Source: Fictibacillus nanhaiensis
GTDB taxonomy: Bacteria; Bacillota; Bacilli; Bacillales; Fictibacillaceae
Assembly (NCBI GenBank): GCA_016401345.1
Contig: JAEACG010000001.1
Location: forward strand, 1,054,001-1,118,000
DNA length: 64,000 nt
Direction: 5' to 3'
The notes under the pieces: generated by a model
What the model saw: the letters and a program-made list of their open reading frames with translations, nothing else
Databases searched by the model: none
What the model was told of the DNA's origin: nothing
Program-made: the position numbers and the translations under genes
In this document: positions 58,901 through 64,000 of the stretch, piece by piece
How positions within the stretch are numbered: the stretch's first letter is position 1
Layout of the letters: every line of letters starts with the position of its first letter

Positions 58901-60180
58901 GAGAGGTCCCCCGCTAAGCGAATTCCGCTGAACTGCCATCTTTTATCTGCTTGAAAAAAGTTGCGATAAGTAGGTCGAATATGCAGCTTTGATGTTACAC
59001 ACGATCCACCACGCAAAACGATCTGATTGCACATGAACTTAGCGTTATATTCTCCGAGCGCACCCTCGAGTGGTTTACTTTGAGGATAAGAAGTGTAAGG
59101 ACTACTGGTCCATTCCCATACATCTCCAAAAGCTTTTTTTATTGGTGATTTTGAATAAGACTCACCGACAACCGGATGAAACGATTCATCCTCAACAAAG
59201 TTCCCTTCTATTGGGATGGAACTCATTGCATGCTCCCATTCTGCTTCTGTTGGCAGCCTTTTTCCACTCCACCTAGCAAAAGCATCCGCTTCATAAAAAC
59301 TTACGTGGCAGATGGGTTCATCAAGATTTAATTTCTTTTCACCTGTTAACGTGAACGTGTACCAACCATCCTCGGTTTTACGCCAATAAAGGGGATGTTT
59401 CCATTTTTCTTTTTTGACTGTTGCCCAGCCATCCGACAACCAATGCTCTGGCTGCTCATATCCACCCGCTTCAATAAAAGAAAGATATTCTCCGTTCGTA
59501 ACTGGATGGGAAGATATCTGATAAGCATCCAACCAAACCTTGTGACGCGGCCGTTCATTATCAAATGAGAACCCCGTTTCTGCAAAACCGATTTCAACGA
59601 GTCCCCCTTCAAACTTAATGTCAGTAACTTGCGATTTTTGATCTGTATTTGTTGATTTGTTTGAGAGTGAAGGTTCTGTGTACGATGGCAGCATCGGATT
59701 GCAGCTGAAGTTATATTTTACATCTGTTAATAGAAGTTCTTGGTGCTGCTGTTCATGTTGAAGACCGATCTCGATCAAATCTTCAACCTCTTTAGGGAGC
59801 TGATCGCCATAGTCCCTAAGCAGACTCAAAATTTCTTCGTTAACATAGTTCCGATAAGCATAGACTTCATCCATTGATGGCCTGGACAGTACGCCCCTAG
59901 AATGTCTAGGATGATAAGAACCGATCGTTTCATAGTAGGAATTAAAGAGGTAATCGAACTTTGGATTAAAAGGAACGTATGAAGGATTCTTTTCTTTTAA
60001 GATGAAACGTTCAAAAAACCACGTCGTGTGCGCAAGGTGCCACTTTGGTGGACTCACATCTGGCATCGCCTGAATAATCGTATCTTCATTTTGAAGCTTT
60101 GATGCCAGTTTTTCAGATAATGACCTAATTCCCCTGAATTGTTCACTTAATCGTTCCACTGCTACTTGATCGATGGCCAT
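58897..60180 (-). CDS. egtB: Hercynine oxygenase (sulfoxide synthase) EgtB
   Basis: The 427-residue protein joins a DinB-like domain with the iron ligands His51 (WHLAHTTWFFE), His142 and His146 (LQHEQQHQELLL) to a formylglycine-generating-enzyme-like domain: VEIGFAETGFSFDNERPRHKVWLDAYQISSHPVTNGEYLSFIEAGGY, AFARWSGKRLPTEAEWEHAM, FGDVWEWTSSPY and VLRGGSCVTSKLHIRPTYRNFF. It couples a thiol to hercynine using O2. The thiol could be Cys or gamma-Glu-Cys; no EgtA, EgtC or EgtE gene is in the window. Overlaps egtD by 4 nt. Confidence 0.93.
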   Translation of the reverse strand: MAIDQVAVERLSEQFRGIRSLSEKLASKLQNEDTIIQAMPDVSPPKWHLAHTTWFFERFILKEKNPSYVPFNPKFDYLFNSYYETIGSYHPRHSRGVLSRPSMDEVYAYRNYVNEEILSLLRDYGDQLPKEVEDLIEIGLQHEQQHQELLLTDVKYNFSCNPMLPSYTEPSLSNKSTNTDQKSQVTDIKFEGGLVEIGFAETGFSFDNERPRHKVWLDAYQISSHPVTNGEYLSFIEAGGYEQPEHWLSDGWATVKKEKWKHPLYWRKTEDGWYTFTLTGEKKLNLDEPICHVSFYEADAFARWSGKRLPTEAEWEHAMSSIPIEGNFVEDESFHPVVGESYSKSPIKKAFGDVWEWTSSPYTSYPQSKPLEGALGEYNAKFMCNQIVLRGGSCVTSKLHIRPTYRNFFQADKRWQFSGIRLAGDLS

Positions 60181-60196
60181 AAATATCCTCCCTTTA

Positions 60197-60826
60197 TTAG
60201 CTGTTGCTTTCTACCACATTGCCTTCTGTCGGAATAGGATGTTCTTTTAATAGCTTTGCAAAGTGAATCAGATTGTACGTCATTATTTTATTGTGCTGCA
60301 TCGTAAAATCATTTTTGTTTCCTTCCGCTTCAATGTAGGAAGGTCCTGGACCTGCTTCACCAACCCAATATGTATCCACATTTGGTGGTAGTGTAAATCC
60401 AATATGAGACAGGCCATATAAAATGGATGCACTCGCGTGTTTCGCTCCATCCTCATTACCTGTCACAACTACACCTGCCACCTTGTTATAAAATATATAT
60501 TGGCCTTTTTCGTTTGTCATACCACTCGCACCGTACAGCCTCTCGATTGCTTGTGTTGCTAAGCTGCTCTTTTCACCAAGCCATAGAGGTGTACCGATAA
60601 TGAGGATATCAGCCGCCTTCACTTTTTCAAAAATCTCAGGCCACTCGTCGCCATCACCTTCATCTGCCGTAACACCATGTGCGATTCTGTAATCAGCAAG
60701 CCTTACCATCTCTGTATCTATGTTGTTCTTATTAAAAATATGCACCGCTTCGTTCATCAAACTTTCCGTATTGGAGACTTCTTCACCACTTTTAAGAGAC
60801 GCATTAAGTAGTAGTGCTTTAATCAC
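60197..60826 (-). CDS. NAD(P)H-dependent FMN reductase/flavodoxin-like protein
   Basis: The 209-residue protein begins KALLLNASLKSGEEVSNTESLMNEAVHIF, with the phosphate-binding loop of the flavodoxin-like reductases, then AADILIIGTPLWLGEKSSLATQAIERL and NKVAGVVVTGNEDGAKHASASILYGLSHIGF, the FMN-binding loops of the NADPH_FMN_red group. It is 16 nt upstream of egtB, with AAGGAGGGACAAGC before the ATG, and so heads the egt operon. A redox role beside ergothioneine synthesis is inferred from position alone. Confidence 0.83.
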   Translation of the reverse strand: MIKALLLNASLKSGEEVSNTESLMNEAVHIFNKNNIDTEMVRLADYRIAHGVTADEGDGDEWPEIFEKVKAADILIIGTPLWLGEKSSLATQAIERLYGASGMTNEKGQYIFYNKVAGVVVTGNEDGAKHASASILYGLSHIGFTLPPNVDTYWVGEAGPGPSYIEAEGNKNDFTMQHNKIMTYNLIHFAKLLKEHPIPTEGNVVESNS

Positions 60827-61045
60827 AAGCTTGTCCCTCCTTGTTAAAAACCATATTAAAGTATAAATAGCCGAAAATTAGAAAATTAAAACAATTTAAA
60901 CGAATTCTTAACATGAACGGTTTGGTTTTAAGATTTTATTGAGATTTTATTCTAATGGGGGGGTAGTTGAGTGTTTGGAGTACAATATCAGGCGAAGTGT
61001 ACATGTGGAAAGTACACCCGCGAATGTAATATAGGTGCGGCGAGT
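60827..61045. other. Upstream region of the egt operon
   Basis: This is the AT-rich 5' part of a 397-nt gap. It holds a G7 run near 60958 and a GTGTAC...GTACAC inverted repeat near 60998-61018. No gene is visible. It is followed by the tandem array at 61046. Confidence 0.5.
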
Positions 61046-61121
61046 TAATTAAGTCGGAATCAGGAGTAATTAAGTCTAATTTGCTAGTAATTAAGTCTAA
61101 ATCAAAATAATTAAGTCTAAA
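61046..61121. repeat. Four-copy intergenic array, core TAATTAAGTC, period 20-21 nt
   Basis: Cores begin at 61046, 61067, 61088 and 61108. The 10-nt core is followed by TAA-type bases and a variable part. A short inverted partial core (TAGACTT) follows directly after the array at about 61131-61138. It lies between the DUF3817 gene and the egt operon. Confidence 0.85.
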
Positions 61122-61181
61122 TTGAAAAATATAGACTTTTCGACAAATCCTGATATATCTCTTCTATCTTTTTTACCTAAC

Positions 61182-61211
61182 AAAAAAAGAGAGCCTGTGA
61201 AAGCAGGCTCC
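61182..61211 (-). terminator. Terminator of the DUF3817 gene
   Basis: GAGCCTG and CAGGCTC form a 7-bp stem with a 6-nt loop; on the minus strand TCTTTTTTTG follows. Confidence 0.8.
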
Positions 61212-61223
61212 CATCTAACAGTA

Positions 61224-61505
61224 TTAATCTTTTAAAAACTTACGATCGAAAATGAACGGGCCAAACGGCAAGACAGAAGAAACTAGCGCCAAGAACGCAC
61301 GCATGATCGGCCACTTCTTCACGTTGTACACATACAGAATAACGAGAATATAGAGAACGAACAATAGACCATGAAGGGCACCAACGATTGATACGGCCAT
61401 CGGCTGATCTAAGAAATACTTCAACGGCATGGCGATGAAAAGAAGGATTAAGAACGAAGCACCTTCAAGATAACCTACTGTTTTTAACGTTTTTATCGGA
61501 TTCAT
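61224..61505 (-). CDS. DUF3817 membrane protein
   Basis: The 93-residue protein has three helices and DUF3817 features: KTLKTVGYLEGASFLILLFIAMPLKYF, AVSIVGALHGLLFVLYILVILYVY and SSVLPFGPFIFDRKFLKD. In the family the HG and the terminal FGPFxxDR are conserved. The start at ATG 61505 is downstream of GGAGG with a longish spacer; the frame is open for eight more codons. The function of the family is unknown; it is common by membrane or respiratory genes in Firmicutes. Confidence 0.83.
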   Translation of the reverse strand: MNPIKTLKTVGYLEGASFLILLFIAMPLKYFLDQPMAVSIVGALHGLLFVLYILVILYVYNVKKWPIMRAFLALVSSVLPFGPFIFDRKFLKD

Positions 61506-61612
61506 AAATGAATATACCTCCATTATCACATAATGACGATTCTATCTTTAGTTTTATCATAAGTAGGTAGAAGTTAGACTTCCAAACCATAACTATTGTG
61601 TGAACAAATGAA

Positions 61613-61659
61613 GAAAAGAAAAATAGTTTGGGGTCAGACCCCAAACTATTTTTCTTTTC
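61613..61659. terminator. 23-bp-arm perfect palindrome, bidirectional terminator-like
   Basis: The two 23-nt arms from 61613 and to 61659 are exactly complementary around a single central A (61636), with the core GGGGTCAGACCCC. The outer arms are A-rich then T-rich (ATTTTTCTTTTC on the plus side). It could end transcription from either side; it lies downstream of the Sco gene. Confidence 0.75.
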
Positions 61660-61720
61660 CTTCGCTTTTCGTTATTCCACTAGGGTGTTTGCTATATTTT
61701 CACTATGTAATACAGCTACT

Positions 61721-62362
61721 TTACTTTTTCAGTCTATTTTTCATATCTGCAATGATCTCTTCGTACGGCGTATTCTCTACTCCATCATATCTAGAAACTA
61801 CTTTTCCTTCTTTATTAACTAAGAAAAATGCAGTCGCATGGATGAATTGATCTGAGTTAGGGTCAGCTACTACAGGTGTTTTAAATGAATCTCTTGCTAA
61901 CTTTTCAATCTGTTTCTGTTCATAGCCACCAAGAAAGTGCCAGTTGGAGAAGTCTGCGTCATAGTTCTCACCAAACTTCGTTAATGCTGCAGCATCATCT
62001 CTTTTTGGATCGATAGAGAAAGAAACAAACTCTACGTCCACATTCTCTTCTTTCGCCATTCCTTGAAGTTTAGCCATATGTGCAGTCATCGGCGGGCAAA
62101 CTGTTGTACAGTTCGTGAAGATAAAATTTGCCATCCACACTTTTCCCTTTAAGTCTTCCAATCCAAATTCAGCATCGTTTTGGTCTTTGAAAGAAAACGA
62201 CTGAACGTCCCAGTCTAATGACTGAGACGTCTCCTTGCTTTCGCTATTATGTTGTTCGTGGTTCTTATGATTCTCGTGTTCGTCCTTTGATCCGCCTGAA
62301 CCGCATGCTGATAAGATTGCCATCGTCAGCACTAGACCGAAAATTATCATCATTTTTTTCAT
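61721..62362 (-). CDS. SCO1/SenC (PrrC) family copper chaperone lipoprotein
   Basis: The 213-residue protein has a lipoprotein signal (LSAC at 17-20), a His/Glu-rich linker (DEHENHKNHEQHNSES) and a thioredoxin-like domain with the copper-binding pair Cys85 and Cys89 (TNCTTVCPP) and His175 (FIHATAFF). SFSIDPKRDD is also typical. It delivers copper to cytochrome c oxidase CuA, like YpmQ of B. subtilis. The His-rich linker may bind metal as well. AGAGGTGA precedes the ATG. It is 28 nt downstream of the PepSY gene. Confidence 0.92.
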   Translation of the reverse strand: MKKMMIIFGLVLTMAILSACGSGGSKDEHENHKNHEQHNSESKETSQSLDWDVQSFSFKDQNDAEFGLEDLKGKVWMANFIFTNCTTVCPPMTAHMAKLQGMAKEENVDVEFVSFSIDPKRDDAAALTKFGENYDADFSNWHFLGGYEQKQIEKLARDSFKTPVVADPNSDQFIHATAFFLVNKEGKVVSRYDGVENTPYEEIIADMKNRLKK

Positions 62363-62390
62363 AATAAGTTCACCTCTAATAAAATTTATA

Positions 62391-63764
62391 TTATGATAGC
62401 CAAGCCTGTAGCGGCTTTACTCTTGGTATAACAAAACGATCAAGCAAGAATACGAAGACGAAAGATATACCTGCAAGTGGCATAACAATACCTGTTATGA
62501 CCATAAGGATAATGATCCACGGCTTTAACTTTTTGTCTGATTTTTTTGGCACTCCCAATTTCCCGGAAGGTTTACGCTTCTTCCACATGATAAGTGAGAA
62601 GATAACGATTGCAACTAAGCCTAGAGCAGCTATTGCTCCTAAAAGCTGATTAGCCAGACCAAAGTAATGACCTTCATGCAGTGCGATTCCGATTGAAATA
62701 GCTTTAGCCATCCATCCGTAATCGCTAAACCTTACATCCTCTACGATATCTCCGTTATACTGGTTAAAATAAACGGTAGCTTCATTTTCAGGTTTATCTC
62801 TTGAAGAAGCAACAGTAAATACTCCATCTTCTCCTACTGGCATTGAAATCGTGTAAGGCTTTTGAATCTTGTTCTCTTGAGCTAAGTACATCACTTGATC
62901 AACAGAGAGTGATCCGTCATCTTTTTTTGATGTTGGAGCAGGATTGTTCTCCGTTGCCCAGGGTATATCTTCTGCGATCTCATCTGTCGTCTTTTCTGCT
63001 GTTGGCGCCATGAATGCATAAGTTGGATATCCCGCATTTGCATTCGTCGCCAGCTTGTTGATCTGTTCTCCCATCACACCTGACCACGGCAGACCCGTTA
63101 CAATAAGAATCAAGATCATCAGTGATAGCCAAAATGCCGTAACTGCATGAAGATCTCGCCAGAACATGCGGCCATTTTTCTTTAAGCGAGGAAAAATCGT
63201 CCCCATGAATGTCTTTTTATTCCTTGGCCACCAAATATAAAGCCCCGTTACTAAAATGATGATCGTCCAACATGCAGCCAGTTCAACGAATCTATTGATG
63301 AATGTTCCACCAACGATCCACTCGCTGTGCAGTTTGGCTACAACGTTTTTGAAATGATCTTCATCGAGAATGGTTCCCGTTATTGACGCTGTGTATGGGT
63401 TTACATAAACCTGTGTAACAACGTCATTTTCGATCACTTTTACTAAAGTAGCTCGATTATCTTCTTTTGGAAGTCTGACGGAACCTATTTCAGCTTCTGG
63501 GTACTCCGTTTTAACGGTGTCGATCTGCTGTGAGAGCGGAAGAGATTGATCGCCTTTTTGAACAATAATCTTGTCTTTGTAGATCATCGTCTCAATTTCA
63601 GCTTGGAATAAATATAGTGCGCCACTTATGGCAAGTAAGATTAAAAAAGGTGCAAAGATGATTCCGCCATAAAAATGCCATCTCCAAAAAGTTTGATAAA
63701 GACTATTGGATTTTTTCGATGGATTTTCATTGTTTTCTGGTAGCTTGTAAGCTGTTGCTTGCAT
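62391..63764 (-). CDS. PepSY-associated TM (iron-regulated) membrane protein
   Basis: The 457-residue protein has four main helices of the PepSY_TM family: FWRWHFYGGIIFAPFLILLAISGALYLF (first helix with HxxxG), FVELAACWTIIILVTGLYIWWPR, FWRDLHAVTAFWLSLMILILIVTGLPW and IALHEGHYFGLANQLLGAIAALGLVAIVIF. Extracytoplasmic PepSY repeats lie between, for example LSVDQVMYLAQENKIQKPYTISMP. The His residues may bind haem; relatives reduce ferric siderophores or act in respiratory metal use. ATG 63764 has AAGGAGAAA upstream. It lies next to the Sco gene, on one probable transcript. Confidence 0.88.
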   Translation of the reverse strand: MQATAYKLPENNENPSKKSNSLYQTFWRWHFYGGIIFAPFLILLAISGALYLFQAEIETMIYKDKIIVQKGDQSLPLSQQIDTVKTEYPEAEIGSVRLPKEDNRATLVKVIENDVVTQVYVNPYTASITGTILDEDHFKNVVAKLHSEWIVGGTFINRFVELAACWTIIILVTGLYIWWPRNKKTFMGTIFPRLKKNGRMFWRDLHAVTAFWLSLMILILIVTGLPWSGVMGEQINKLATNANAGYPTYAFMAPTAEKTTDEIAEDIPWATENNPAPTSKKDDGSLSVDQVMYLAQENKIQKPYTISMPVGEDGVFTVASSRDKPENEATVYFNQYNGDIVEDVRFSDYGWMAKAISIGIALHEGHYFGLANQLLGAIAALGLVAIVIFSLIMWKKRKPSGKLGVPKKSDKKLKPWIIILMVITGIVMPLAGISFVFVFLLDRFVIPRVKPLQAWLS

Positions 63765-63883
63765 AATTATTTTCTCCTTATTCGTACTCAATATGGAAAA
63801 GTATAAACAACAAGCATGAAATGGTAATCACTCTAAAGGGTGATTACCAAAATAAAAATGTGTCAATTGTATGACATTGGAAG

Positions 63884-64000
63884 TTAAACGATTCCATTGT
63901 CGTAAGCATAACTCGCTAATTGTACACGATTTTCTAGATGCAGTTTTCCTAGGATGTTCTTCATATGTGTTTTAACGGTATTCTCAGAAATAGTAAGTAC
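63884..64000 (-). CDS. LuxR/NarL-type response regulator, 5' end beyond the window
   Basis: Thirty-eight C-terminal residues are present: VLTISENTVKTHMKNILGKLHLENRVQLASYAYDNGIV, then TAA. This is the recognition half of a LuxR-family helix-turn-helix (SxxTVKxHxxNILxKL), most like NarL/LiaR-type response regulators. The receiver domain and the start lie past the right edge. Its relation to the Sco-PepSY pair, 119 nt further on the same strand, is unknown. Confidence 0.85.
   Translation of the reverse strand, partial: VLTISENTVKTHMKNILGKLHLENRVQLASYAYDNGIV

Noticed and set aside
1-64000. Prophage, insertion sequence, rRNA or tRNA genes
   Set aside because: No transposase, integrase, phage structural gene or tRNA-like cloverleaf was recognised; gene content and base composition look uniformly chromosomal.

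Overview
The window looks like chromosomal DNA of a low-GC, endospore-forming Bacillaceae-type Firmicute (Bacillus/Fictibacillus-like). Supporting signs are strong AGGAGG-type ribosome binding sites, sigma-A style promoters, T-tailed intrinsic terminators, a yybP-ykoY riboswitch ahead of a TerC gene, HelD, AdaA-AlkA-Ogt, PhoD, a CcpA-type cre site, a KinA/KinE-like soluble PAS kinase and a Sco protein. I see no rRNA, tRNA, prophage, insertion sequence or CRISPR array. The two edge genes (1-249 and 63884-64000) are cut by the window.

Layout. 1-1433: a partial nucleotidyltransferase gene, then a manganese-type riboswitch with two tandem terminators controlling a TerC membrane protein. 1436-12218: the most coherent system, which I read as a beta-1,2-glucan (sophoro-oligosaccharide) utilisation locus: a LacI-type repressor, a long GH94 phosphorylase of the 1,2-beta-oligoglucan type, a lipoprotein solute-binding protein with two ABC permeases, and a secreted GH144-like glucanase. 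Three near-identical TCGAAACGTTTCA operators sit on its promoters, with a perfect cre on the transporter promoter. A small membrane gene and an Ntn-hydrolase gene lie inside it. 12467-20430: a GyrI-like protein, hydrolases, DinB proteins, an orphan DppBC-like permease pair, and flavohaemoglobin Hmp behind an Fnr-like box. 20494-32707: DUF4385, a dispersed palindromic repeat, HelD, NupC, the adaptive-response operon adaA-alkA-ogt, an MFS carrier and TopB. 33005-42138: Tat-exported PhoD, a three-PAS histidine kinase, small genes, a CNNM/CorC transporter and a DHA2 drug exporter behind a 17-bp-arm palindrome. 42380-45397: two secreted repeat proteins, one very acidic. 45569-57776: OsmC, peptidases, a six-gene metabolic operon, VanW and a peptidoglycan-binding Gly-rich protein, and an MhqO-like dioxygenase. 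57935-60826: a compact egt (ergothioneine) operon. 61224-64000: DUF3817, Sco, PepSY and the end of a LuxR-type regulator.

How the genes fit: the glucanase would cut beta-1,2-glucan outside the cell, the binding protein and permeases would import the oligomers (no ATPase is present, so a shared MsmX-type ATPase is presumed), and the GH94 enzyme would phosphorolyse them to glucose 1-phosphate inside, under repressor and CcpA control. A second strand of interest is a set of three intergenic arrays (9570-9691, 32816-32941, 61046-61121). Each has 4-6 copies of a different 10-13-nt core repeated every 20-21 nt. I know of no described element class that fits them.
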